Part shown: in pieces, positions 28,801 to 35,115 of the stretch
Layout of the letters: every line of letters begins with the position of its first letter
How positions within the stretch are numbered: the first letter of the stretch is position 1
Assembly (NCBI RefSeq): GCF_003711105.1
Contig: NZ_CP023865.1
Location: 4,737,001 to 4,801,000, forward strand
Direction: 5' to 3'
Length of the DNA stretch: 64,000 bases
Origin: Actinoplanes teichomyceticus ATCC 31121
GTDB lineage: Bacteria; Actinomycetota; Actinomycetes; Mycobacteriales; Micromonosporaceae
Notes under the pieces: generated by a model
What the model saw: only the letters and a program-made list of their open reading frames with translations
Told to the model about the DNA's origin: nothing
Databases searched by the model: none
Position numbers and translations under genes: made by a program

Positions 28801-29525
28801 CCGACGAGGCCGACAACATCGTCAAGGCGGGGTTGCTGAGCGTACGGGCGGAGGTCTACCGCCTGCTCGGCGAGCTGGGCATGGCCGCCGCGGCGAGCCG
28901 GCTCGCCCTGGCGCACGCCGAGTCGGCGCAGGACGAGCAATCGATGGTGATCGCCCAGGCGGAGCTGGCGCACGTGCTTCGGCTGCGCGGCGACTGGAGG
29001 GAGGCGGACCGGCTGTTCCAGCGGGCGGTCGACTCCGAGGTGCCGGCGGCGGTGCTCAGCGTGGTGCACGAGAACGCCGGGCGCAGCGCGTTCGACCAGG
29101 GCCGGCACATGGAGGCGCTGGATCATTTCGCGCGGGCGATCCGGCTGGGCGCCGCGGACGACACCGATCTGGTGGAGCGGATCGGTGTGTGCCTGGAGGC
29201 GGTCTACATTCACGTGCTGCGCGACGGGTGGGGGCCCTATCCGCGGCGGGCGGAGGAGATCCGGACGCCGCTGGGCGGCCGCGGCGCGGCGGACCCGAGC
29301 GGGCCGCCAGCCGGCGAGACACAGCCAGCCACGGAAAGCCAGACCGCCGAAGGCCAGGCCGCTGAACGACAAGCCGCGGAAAGGCAGACCGCCGAACGAC
29401 AGGCCGCTGAACGACAGACCGCTGAACGACAAGCCGCGGAAAGGCAGACCGCCGAACGACAAGCCGCCGCGTCCGACGCGCTCGACGAGCGGACCGCCGA
29501 GCAGCCGATCATCGGCGAGAGGTAG
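22803..29525 (+). CDS. Giant low-complexity protein (2,240 residues) with a C-terminal TPR-like domain
   Basis: ATG at 22803. An acidic, aromatic N-terminus (MSFEDDEYWDDEYNEYSLMP; Asp/Phe-rich to about residue 125) precedes an Arg/Asp/Gly-rich stretch (about 130-540) with 9- and 12-residue repeats. A Pro/Gly/Ala-rich region (about 540-1735) has PRVV/PPxPRVI motifs. A short ordered segment (about 1735-1783, MDPDGTWHNLKPIARLTV) leads to 11-residue repeats (ADGDRDAGVPR). A helical TPR-like domain (about 1950-2150; LRLRGDWREADRLFQRAV and GRHMEALDHFARAIRL) and an AERQ-rich tail follow. No signal peptide or membrane helix is visible. Third-position GC is high throughout, so the frame is real. A cytosolic scaffold is plausible; function is unknown. 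Confidence 0.8.
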   Translation: MSFEDDEYWDDEYNEYSLMPKYAVVQQRHYEKRTAPDPVIPTRRPDADGDEPAAHRTHRSRKPADPFDAHRPSWLDDPDFVPIDTSVDNLSGNYFDDIDFNRPELGVDFDKPDFPIVDPAALQNPERKRRGQGDDYGRAGRPADRYGTHREDGRGRRRDDGRREPADHDGRREPADHDGRREPADHGDERGRPRDGRRGPDERWGGARPRPAGERWDDDRRGARRDDHWDGGRRDDHWDGAEPRRRGPQVRRDEDVRDLPPRDGRAATGRGATGERRGAAEVPQPEERDPRRGTGPQERDGRATVRRGPGAERGRDLVADWDDEDFGPIRPPGGRRPRRDEQDPRSGAARRGDRPAMSGRAQVSDPDDRYDGPDDRYDGHSRPRDADPVRNGGRYEGGEAARGRVAADARLRDDEPVRDGTHDRDERPGRDGTHDRVQRPGRDGTHDRDHFGPGRDDSGWDDALDDEPVDLRARDWDDAPAGRNRDDARASEGGPGGGSVRRDERSRGVRPEWAGDDVADGERSGGGRGEPMVLDGEYYETPRGPVSPAGPRQAAQHGDDGRPRVVRRADPPVPPKVVSRVTPPPAPRVIKSDPPVTPRVVGTAQPTPPARVIGPAAPQVPAPPATASTAPADAGARPPAPAVPHLPAAGPPTGAAANPAGGAAPNPATGAGAIPPGGAGAIPPGGAGDNRPGRASENPALGTGDNRPGRAGENPAAGAASDSPDSSALRSSRGEVGPQGSASAELSDNSGTPVVFRNESNAEPTVPLAAPGLDPGAHAGTAPGGQTGDSPYPGAPVDQRSSVRGQHQIAGPERRSALDSADVPLDGQSTGSGPVAEQGPSGDAGIPAGSGGYARPGVPQQRAGRTPRTAHVFLADGDGPWAIVPDEVPPAAGRPGGPVWGSMPGGRPTVPIPGPDHAPAGMPPAETPHGGMPAGTMPAAIGQPAVPTAGAGVPGPDQPTMPTPDTGAPRPGQPTPDTGAPRPGRPIMPVADTGVPGPDRRVMPAAGTGVPGRVMAPGAGQPSTEVERSVPAPAGAGAPVPMTSGTQAAPGVDLTVAGPGGRAGHVPTTPPADPATPGAGQPTAPAAPASGRPVAPPPGFVPPHHGPSVTPPAPGPGRPADPAVAVPREPGTPLPGRPVGPPPGLVASQPGQPVAPAPGPATPRPGRPVAPPPGFVAPDAGPVSGPAVPRLGQPVTPHFGQPTASAPGAATGQPIVTAPGATAAASGQADTTAPGATAAVSGPPDTTAPGATAADAAQPVSPAAQWAPDQPGHRPHVPWQAAPQPVSPAERSAPTEQGQPIHYRTPPGPWAAGQAPGIEHPAAAAEPWATDSAAPGQTPSDAAHPVGPWAAGRPGVGQPTSPAGSWAAARPGPDQMPTASEPPAAAAAPWAADRPVPAQAPGGTAPAVSAAEQAAATRHGYAGQADTAAGPWAAGPHATARSGAPGQPVSGAPRGGYPSGDGPTGELPQIVSPDDGWGPRAGQRPVSPAPGRAWLPAPRPVPESTVTGGRPPVGDPSAGFGGDHRAPAGAVPVPRTPIDVSAQWAASGSGRQAEGPAYPPTGGGDPHQAPTGDGAQPATAGPEPRPAPADGDPQPGAVAGGSAGPSTGSSSARPATAGDGTATQAPAGTSVWPATAGGQQTPAPGTGQRGGSGGPAAPAPTRRGSATDGDTAATGIHSATAGQPAAPGDRTATSGDTAATGTRTATSGDTAAPGTRTATDAEAAMASGGPVTGEEPAPYMDPDGTWHNLKPIARLTVSGPDQEPRRYTDTAFGSGWFVAKTPATPSATAAGGADAGESGGKGAAGAAPRDGSARADAVGSGASRGNGQAVDATAGDVARGGDGRTGKGAASADGDRAAEFAHADAHRAAGSPRADAGQAPASPRTEPGQGAGIPRTDGQQTAENPQTDGGRDAGVPRADGDRDAGVPRADGDRDAGVPRADGDRAADPPRQANDLGKHLPLSAADLDAIRWRLDGGTLREVVDDRDALRELGERLDGPLTDEADNIVKAGLLSVRAEVYRLLGELGMAAAASRLALAHAESAQDEQSMVIAQAELAHVLRLRGDWREADRLFQRAVDSEVPAAVLSVVHENAGRSAFDQGRHMEALDHFARAIRLGAADDTDLVERIGVCLEAVYIHVLRDGWGPYPRRAEEIRTPLGGRGAADPSGPPAGETQPATESQTAEGQAAERQAAERQTAERQAAERQTAERQAAERQTAERQAAASDALDERTAEQPIIGER
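23280..23360 (+). repeat. Three in-frame 27-bp repeats in the giant gene
   Basis: Units at 23280, 23307 and 23334 encode DGRREPADH. Nearly identical at DNA level, which suggests recent duplication. Confidence 0.9.
24054..24161 (+). repeat. Three in-frame 36-bp repeats in the giant gene
   Basis: Units at 24054, 24090 and 24126 encode RDGTHDRDERPG-like 12-mers. Confidence 0.85.
28521..28640 (+). repeat. In-frame 33-bp repeats in the giant gene
   Basis: Units start at 28521, 28554 and 28587 with a partial fourth at 28620. They encode ADGDRDAGVPR. Confidence 0.9.
29344..29466 (+). repeat. AERQ-coding 15-bp repeats at the 3' end of the giant gene
   Basis: Eight imperfect 15-bp units (GCCGCTGAACGACAG-like) encode (A/T)AERQ pentapeptides, a Gln/Glu/Arg-rich helical or coiled tail. 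Confidence 0.85.
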
Positions 29526-29527
29526 GC

Positions 29528-29569
29528 GCCCCGCCACGGCAGCACGCCGGCGTGCTGCCGTGGCGGGGC
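29528..29569. terminator. 42-bp perfect palindrome after the giant gene
   Basis: Two 21-bp arms (GCCCCGCCACGGCAGCACGCC and its complement) meet at 29548/29549, three bases past the stop. It lies between convergent genes and is a likely bidirectional terminator. Confidence 0.85.
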
Positions 29570-29581
29570 TCCGTCGCCGCG

Positions 29582-29700
29582 GTGCGTGGACGTGCGGCGG
29601 CCGTCACCGCGGTACGTGGACGTGCGACGGCCGTCACCGCGGTACGTGGACGTGCGACGGCCGTCACCGCGGTACGTGGACGTGCGACGGCCGTCACCGG
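29582..29700. repeat. Four tandem 30-bp units after the giant gene
   Basis: Units at 29582, 29612, 29642 and 29672 (GTACGTGGACGTGCGACGGC plus 10 bases); the first has two changes and the last is one base short. Non-coding, between a terminator palindrome and the EamA gene end. Confidence 0.9.
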
Positions 29701-29726
29701 TACGGCGCGAACCCGTGCGGAGCCGT

Positions 29727-30587
29727 TCACACCGGCACGCTCTCGCGCTGCGGCGCGGACCGGCGCCCCAGCGTGACGCCGACGCTGGCGAGGGTGACCA
29801 GCAGCAGCGCGGCCACCTCGACCGGGCCGAGCCGCTGGCCGAGCACGAGCAGGCCGGCCAGCGCGGCGGCGGCCGGTTCCAGGCTCATCAGGATGCCGAA
29901 GACCCGGGTGGGGATGCGGCGCAGGGCGTTGAGCTCCAGGCCGTACGAGATGACCGAGGAGAGCAGGGCGACCGCGACGCCGCCGAGCAGCAGGTGCGGG
30001 TGGTCGGCGACGGCGTGCGCCCCGGCCAGCCCGAACGGCGCGACAAGCGCGGCGCCGACCGCGAGCGAGACGGCCAGCCCGCCGGTGCCCGGGATCAGCG
30101 CGCCGACCCGGGCGCTGAACACGATGTAGCCGGCCCAGCACAGCCCGGCGAGCAGCGCCAGACTCAGGCCGCCGAGCGGGGCGGAGCCGCCCGAGTGCAG
30201 GCCGAGCAGGAGCACCCCGGCGCCGGCCAGCAGCGCCCAGCACAGGTCGACCAGGCGGCGGGTCTGCACCAGGGCGAGCAGCAGCGGGCCGAGGAATTCG
30301 ACGGTGACCGCGGTGCCCAGCGGGACGGTCCGGATGGCCAGGTAGAAGATCAGGTTCATGCCGGCCATGAACACGCCGAGCAGGGCGGCGGCGCGCCACG
30401 CGGCGGCCGACCAGGCGCGCAGGTCGGGCCGGGTGAGCAGGCCGAGGATGAGCGCGGCCAGGGCCAGGCGCAGGAAGGTGACGCCGGCCGCGCCGAGGTC
30501 GTCGAAGAGCGTCCGGGCGATCGCGCTGCCGAGTTGCACCGAGGCGATCGCGGCCAGGACCAGCAGGGGGGCGGGCACGCGTCTCAT
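29727..30587 (-). CDS. EamA/RhtA-family metabolite exporter
   Basis: 286 residues with ten predicted transmembrane helices in two EamA repeats. It matches the RhtA-like branch: an opening LLVLAAIASVQLGSAIARTLFDDLGAAG, TVPLGTAVTVEFLGPLLLA in the first repeat and ISYGLELNALRRIPTRVFGILMSLEPAAAAL in the second. RhtA exports threonine and homoserine; related proteins export other amino acids or metabolites, so the substrate is open. It is in the cell membrane. Convergent with the giant gene; a permease remnant lies just upstream on the same strand. Confidence 0.9.
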   Translation of the reverse strand: MRRVPAPLLVLAAIASVQLGSAIARTLFDDLGAAGVTFLRLALAALILGLLTRPDLRAWSAAAWRAAALLGVFMAGMNLIFYLAIRTVPLGTAVTVEFLGPLLLALVQTRRLVDLCWALLAGAGVLLLGLHSGGSAPLGGLSLALLAGLCWAGYIVFSARVGALIPGTGGLAVSLAVGAALVAPFGLAGAHAVADHPHLLLGGVAVALLSSVISYGLELNALRRIPTRVFGILMSLEPAAAALAGLLVLGQRLGPVEVAALLLVTLASVGVTLGRRSAPQRESVPV

Positions 30588-30602
30588 GGGGCAGAGAGTG
30601 CC

Positions 30603-30846
30603 TCATCCGGTTCGCAGCGCCATCACCGGATCCAGGCGGCCGGCCCGCTGGGCGGGGAATCGCAGCGCCACCACCCGATCCAGCGGCCGGCTAGCTGGGC
30701 GGGGACGACGCCGAAGACGATGCCGACCGCCGCGGACACCCCGAAGGCCGGGGTCATCGCTTGTCAGGTGAGCGCGGCCGGGACCGCGCTGAGCCCGTCG
30801 ACCAGCAGCGCCGCGGTCGGCGCCGGGCAGTCCCCCGGAGGTGGTC
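30603..30846 (-). pseudogene. Remnant of a MacB/FtsX-type ABC permease C-terminus
   Basis: On the minus strand the frames read ALLVDGLSAVPAALT, a stop codon, then MTPAFGVSAAVGIVFGVVPA and, after a one-base shift, AGRLDRVVALRFPAQ and RAGRLDPVMALRTG then stop. This is the family ending 'GIVFGxxPAxRAARLDPxxALR', with the last motif duplicated and both a stop and a frameshift inside. No intact ATPase or permease N-terminus is near. A decayed fragment of a lost exporter is the best reading. Confidence 0.65.
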
Positions 30847-30915
30847 AGCAGCACCGGGGCGCACCGACGAACGGGCCGCCCCGCGAAGGGGGCGGCCCGG
30901 GCCGGGCGGTCCGGA

Positions 30916-31680
30916 TCAGGTGCCGGGACGACGCCCGAACACCTTCACCGTCATGCCGATCTTGCCGATGCTCCAGTACTTCTTGGCGTCCTGCTCAAGC
31001 AGGTTGACGCAGCCGTGCGAGCCACGCCACTTGTCGTGGAGGTACGTGGTGGTCTGGTGGAACCCGCGCCCGCCGATGAAGCGCTGCCAGTAGGGCAGCC
31101 ACACCTCGTACGGGTCGGACCATTCCTTCCTGGTCCGCTTGTTGATCTTGAAGGTACCGGCGGGCGTCTCGTAGTCGTCCATGCCGGTGCGGGTGACGGT
31201 CGGCTTGACCGACAGCTTCCCGTTCTTCATCACCCAGGTCGTCTGACGGGTCAGATCGACACAGAAGGTGACGCCCTTCTTCTTGGGCTTGCAGGCCGAG
31301 GTCTTCGTCGTCGCCAGTCGCTTGGCCACGTCGTAGGTGGTCGGTCCGGCGAGGCCCTTGGCCGGCTGGATGCCGAACCGCTTCTGGAACTTGACGATGG
31401 CCGTGCAGTCCGCGGCGGACTGCTTGCCGTCGACCGTCACCGTGCCGTAGCCACCCAGCCGCTTGAGATAGCCCTCGACCTGCTTCTGGTACTTGCCGGT
31501 CGCGCAGGACGAGGCCGCCGCCCGGGTGACCACCGTGGTGGCCGCCGTGGCGGTGACCGGCGCGGTCCGCGTAGCGGCGCCGGCGCCGGCCGGTGCCAGG
31601 GCGAACGCGCCGAGTCCGCCGCCCACCACGGCGGCCAGCGCCGCCGTGGTGAGACGCGCGGTAACACGTTTCACTGCCAA
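30916..31680 (-). CDS. Exported L,D-transpeptidase with peptidoglycan-binding domain
   Basis: 254 residues. I chose the TTG at 31680 because GGAGG lies 8 nt upstream and the protein then begins with a signal peptide (AVKRVTARLTTAALAAVVGG, cleavage near AGA-A). A peptidoglycan-binding helical domain (about 55-115, VEGYLKRLGGYG, VKFQKRFGIQPAKG) precedes a YkuD catalytic domain. Its active site is GFHQTTTYLH...SHGC (Cys 224). It forms 3-3 cross-links in the wall or attaches proteins to it. The CAP-domain gene upstream runs in the same direction but has its own gap of 159 bp. Confidence 0.93.
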   Translation of the reverse strand: MAVKRVTARLTTAALAAVVGGGLGAFALAPAGAGAATRTAPVTATAATTVVTRAAASSCATGKYQKQVEGYLKRLGGYGTVTVDGKQSAADCTAIVKFQKRFGIQPAKGLAGPTTYDVAKRLATTKTSACKPKKKGVTFCVDLTRQTTWVMKNGKLSVKPTVTRTGMDDYETPAGTFKINKRTRKEWSDPYEVWLPYWQRFIGGRGFHQTTTYLHDKWRGSHGCVNLLEQDAKKYWSIGKIGMTVKVFGRRPGT

Positions 31681-31839
31681 AATCACATCCTCCCCAGGAG
31701 TGTCTTGGGCACATCGAAGCACAGCGGCCCCACCGGCCGGATCAGGGGAAGGGACGGTGACATGAAACCGGGATGTCGGTGGCGTCCCGTCCGGATGTGC
31801 TTCGAGGCGACCTCCACTCACGGGGAGTCGCGTTTCGGC

Positions 31840-32706
31840 CTACTTCGGGGTGGCGAAGTCCTGGACCCAGTACGGCGTCCGGTCACGGTCGAGCGCCAGG
31901 CCGACACCCATCTCGTCGAGCCGGCAGTCGACGATGTTCTCGCGGTGCTGCGGGCTGTTCATCCAGCCGTCCATCGCCTCCCACGGGCTCTCCTGCCCGC
32001 GGGCGATGTTCTCGCCGTACCAGCGCCAGTGGTAACCGGCCTCGCTGACCCGCTCCCCCGCGCGGTCGCCGTTGGGCGAGGTGTGCTCGAAGTACTCACG
32101 GCGGGCCATGTCCGCGGCATGCCGGTTGGCCGCCTCGATCAGCCGCCGGTCGAGGGTGACCGGGCGGCAGCCGGATCTTTCGCGCTGCCGGTTGACCAGC
32201 GCCAGAATCTGCTGCTGGACCGGGGAGCGCGGGCTGGACGAGACGCTGCGCGCGGTGACCGCGGTGTGCGAGGCGGCGATCGGGTCGACCGCCGCGCCGG
32301 CGACGTCGTTGCGGGGCCGCACGACGGGTCGGATCCGGGTCTCGGCCGGCCGCTCGGCCGGCGCCCGGTCGACCAGGACACGGGCGGGGCCGCCGGCCGG
32401 CGAGCGGGTCGGCGCGTCGGCGGGCGAACGGGTCGGCGCGTCGGCCGGGGGGTCCGCGGGCGCGGCCGGCGGCGCGTCGAGCGGCGGCGCCGGGGTGCCG
32501 GCGGCGGCCGGTGGGCTGATCGCGGGGCCGGCGTCCGGGCCGGCGGGCGGCGAGCCGGCGGGCCGGTCGCCGCCGGACAGCGGGAGCCCTGAGGCGGTGA
32601 CGCCCGCGGAGTCGTCCGGTGGCTCCTGCGCCAGCGCGCGAGTCGCGACGACGCCCCCCGTGATCAGGGCGGCGGCCACGCCGAGCACAACCAGAGGCTT
32701 ACGCAT
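31840..32706 (-). CDS. Exported CAP-domain (SCP-like) protein
   Basis: 288 residues: N-terminal signal or anchor (RKPLVVLGVAAALITGGVVA), a long Pro/Ala-rich linker with a duplicated PADAPTRS, and a C-terminal CAP domain (about 160-288). The CAP domain has VNRQRERSGCRPVTLDRRL, ANRHAADMARREYFEHTSP, GYHWRWYGENIARGQ and NSPQHRENIVD, including the conserved His/Glu cavity residues. Bacterial YkwD-like CAP proteins are secreted; their biochemical role is unclear. The DNA between this gene and the acyltransferase (32707-33006) holds both divergent promoters but no recognisable element. Confidence 0.9.
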   Translation of the reverse strand: MRKPLVVLGVAAALITGGVVATRALAQEPPDDSAGVTASGLPLSGGDRPAGSPPAGPDAGPAISPPAAAGTPAPPLDAPPAAPADPPADAPTRSPADAPTRSPAGGPARVLVDRAPAERPAETRIRPVVRPRNDVAGAAVDPIAASHTAVTARSVSSSPRSPVQQQILALVNRQRERSGCRPVTLDRRLIEAANRHAADMARREYFEHTSPNGDRAGERVSEAGYHWRWYGENIARGQESPWEAMDGWMNSPQHRENIVDCRLDEMGVGLALDRDRTPYWVQDFATPK

Positions 32707-33006
32707 ACTTCGTCGATTCCCCTCCTCAGCGCGCCCCGGTCCGGCCCGGGGCGCTCCCGGAGTTGACCAACGTCACAGACGGGTGGCGGTCACTTCACCG
32801 CCACGCCCGGGATCGGGTGCCAGAACTTCGAAGACCTTTGATGCGTACGGCCTGAGCTGGGCAAAAGCGGGTCGACCCGGGACGCACGCGTCGCACAGTC
32901 GCACCGGAATCGGGCAGTCTTCCCGCTATCGGGGTAATCCGGTAAGGCGTTCTTGCCGACCGCGCGGCTGTCCCGGAGCCTCGGGGCCCGTGGCTACGGT
33001 TCCCCG

Positions 33007-34338
33007 GTGCGTAACCGATACCTGGACCTGCTTCGTGCCGCAGCCATCGTCCGGGTGATCGTCTACCACCTCTTCGGCTGGTCCTGGCTGTCCATCGTGA
33101 TGCCCGCCATGGGCGTCATGTTCGCGCTGGCCGGATCGCTGACGGCGGCGTCGCTGGAGAAACGCCCGGCCGGCCGGGTCGTCACGTCCCGGCTGCGCCG
33201 GCTGCTGCCGCCGCTGTGGCTGCTCGGGCTCGTCGCCGTCCCGGTGATGATCTACCTGGGCTGGGCGCGGGAGGAGGACGGCGAACACCCCTTCACCCCA
33301 TGGAAACTGGCCTTCTGGATCCTGCCGCTGGGCGACCCGCCCGGCAGCGAGCTGGGCATCGACGCGTGGGAGCCGCTCTGGTACATCCGGGCGTACGTCT
33401 GGTTCGTGCTGCTCTCGCCGGTGCTGTGGTTCGCCTGGAAGCGGATGGGCCCGGCGTGCTGGCTGCTGGTCATCGCGCCGATCGCGGCCATCGTGCTGCT
33501 GGACCGGACCGGCTTCGGACTGCCGGAGGCCGCCGACGTGGTGATGTGGGACTTCGTCACCTACGCGGCGTGCTGGCTGATGGGCTTCGCGCACCGTGAC
33601 GGGCGGCTGCGCCGGCTCAGCCCGGCCACCGTCGTCCTGCTGGCGGTCGTGCTCGGCGCCGCCGCGCTGCAGTACCAGAACGGTCACCAGGGCGAGGACG
33701 CCTGGGACCTGAACGACGTCTCCGAGTCCCAGTCGCTCTACTCGCTGGCCTTCGTGCTGCTGGCGCTGCGCTGGCAGCCGGGCATGGGCTGGCTGGCCCG
33801 GATCCGGCCGCTGGACCGGGCGGTCACCCTGCTCAACGCCCGGGCGGTGACCGTATACCTGTGGCACAACCTGGCCATCGCGGCGATCTGGCCGGTGCTC
33901 ACCTTCCTGGCCTTCGACGATCTGGGGCGTCTGGAGAAGCCGGTCACGCTGGGCGTGACGTTCGCGCTGACCGCGGTGGCGGTGGTGCTGTTCGGCTGGG
34001 CCGAGGATCTGGGCGCGCGGCGCCGGCCACGGTGGTGGCCGGACACCGCCACCGCGCCCGCGGTGTCCGCCGCGCCGGCCGAGCCGGCCCCACCGGCGCC
34101 GGCCGTCACCGGGGCGACCCCGGCCGGGTGGCCGGAGGTGGGCCGGGACGGCGAGCCGTACGCGGGCGGGGCGCCGGTCGGCCGGGACGGTGAGCCGTAC
34201 GCCGGGCGGCCCCCGGCCGGCGCCGGGCGCACCGGGCTGCCGCTGACCGGGTGGCGGATCGGCAGCCAGCGGTCGCGCCGGGAGGCGAAACGGGACGAGG
34301 ACAACCTGATCCCGACGTGGTGGGCGCCGAAGGACTGA
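33007..34338 (+). CDS. Membrane acyltransferase (AT3 family)
   Basis: 443 residues from the GTG at 33007, chosen because the conserved opening RNRYLDLLRAAAIVRVIVYH follows directly. About ten transmembrane helices; the His in VYHLFG is the expected catalytic residue, and EPLWYIRAYVWFVLLSP and TVYLWHNLAIAA are other family segments. AT3 proteins acetylate or acylate surface sugars or lipids outside the membrane. The cytoplasmic tail (after about 345) is Pro/Ala-rich with a duplicated VGRDGEPYAG and ends with a basic patch. The gene stands alone, so the substrate is unknown. Confidence 0.87.
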   Translation: MRNRYLDLLRAAAIVRVIVYHLFGWSWLSIVMPAMGVMFALAGSLTAASLEKRPAGRVVTSRLRRLLPPLWLLGLVAVPVMIYLGWAREEDGEHPFTPWKLAFWILPLGDPPGSELGIDAWEPLWYIRAYVWFVLLSPVLWFAWKRMGPACWLLVIAPIAAIVLLDRTGFGLPEAADVVMWDFVTYAACWLMGFAHRDGRLRRLSPATVVLLAVVLGAAALQYQNGHQGEDAWDLNDVSESQSLYSLAFVLLALRWQPGMGWLARIRPLDRAVTLLNARAVTVYLWHNLAIAAIWPVLTFLAFDDLGRLEKPVTLGVTFALTAVAVVLFGWAEDLGARRRPRWWPDTATAPAVSAAPAEPAPPAPAVTGATPAGWPEVGRDGEPYAGGAPVGRDGEPYAGRPPAGAGRTGLPLTGWRIGSQRSRREAKRDEDNLIPTWWAPKD

Positions 34339-34355
34339 ACCCGGCGAGGGGAGCC

Positions 34356-34407
34356 GGCCGGCTCCGGCGTGCGCGGCGGAGGGCGGCGCTGCGCGCCGGA
34401 GCCGGCC
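34356..34407 (+). terminator. Hairpin after the acyltransferase gene
   Basis: 14-bp stem GGCCGGCTCCGGCG / CGCCGGAGCCGGCC with a 24-nt loop that itself can pair. It separates this gene from the chemosensory operon. Confidence 0.6.
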
Positions 34408-34617
34408 ACCTCACCACCGGCCCGTGCGGCGGCCGGCCGGCGCGGGATCCCGCGCGGCGGGGCTCGGTGGCCGGCCCGGGACGGGTGGGTCGTACCGGAA
34501 GGGTGAACCGCGGGCGACCGCGGACCGCGAGCGGCAGGTCACCCGTGGTGACCGAAACATCGGGCCAAAGCGAGCGAAGCTCGCAAATCCCGGCCGGAGT
34601 GAGACTAGCCTGATCGC

Positions 34618-35115
34618 GTGGGGCAGCAAGGACAAGCGCTGGTTCCGGCGCTCGACGCCGGACTCGTCGCCTTGGTCTTCCGCGCCGGCCCGCTGTTCTG
34701 CGCGATTTCCCTGGACGAGGTCGTCGAGACCATGCGGCCACTGCCCACCCGTCCGCTCGCCGGCACCCCGCCGTACGTCGCGGGCCTGACCATCCTGCGC
34801 GGCGAACCCTCTCCGGTGATCGACGTGGCCCGCCTGCTGACCGGGACCACGTCCGATATCGATCGCTACGTCGCGGTCCGGGGCGGGCCGGGCCCGGTGG
34901 CCTGCGCGACCGGCCCGGTGCTCGGCGTGCGGACCGTCCACGCCACCGCGCCGGACGGGCCGAGCACGCTGTTCACCGGCGCGTCACGTGCGCTGGTCGC
35001 GGCGGTCGGCACCGTCGGCACCGAGCCGCTGCTGGTACTGCGCAGCATCCGCTCCGTCCCGGACGAGGTGTGGGAGGCGGCCGCGCTGGAGGCCGGGGCG
35101 GGAGCGCCGACGTGA
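34618..35115 (+). CDS. CheW-like coupling protein, first of the chemosensory operon
   Basis: 165 residues from a GTG, with a CheW fold: LVALVFRAGPLFCAISLDEVVETM, LPTRPLAGTPPYVAGLTILRGEPSPVIDVARLL and VRTVHAT. CheW proteins link receptors to the CheA kinase at the cell membrane. The stop overlaps the next gene (GTGA). This is the position of WspB in Wsp-type clusters. The gap upstream (34408-34617) has no gene and should hold the operon promoter. Confidence 0.85.
   Translation: MGQQGQALVPALDAGLVALVFRAGPLFCAISLDEVVETMRPLPTRPLAGTPPYVAGLTILRGEPSPVIDVARLLTGTTSDIDRYVAVRGGPGPVACATGPVLGVRTVHATAPDGPSTLFTGASRALVAAVGTVGTEPLLVLRSIRSVPDEVWEAAALEAGAGAPT

Noticed and set aside
29582..29700. CRISPR array or IS end repeats
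   Set aside because: Pure tandem 30-mers with no spacers, no transposase and no inverted termini.
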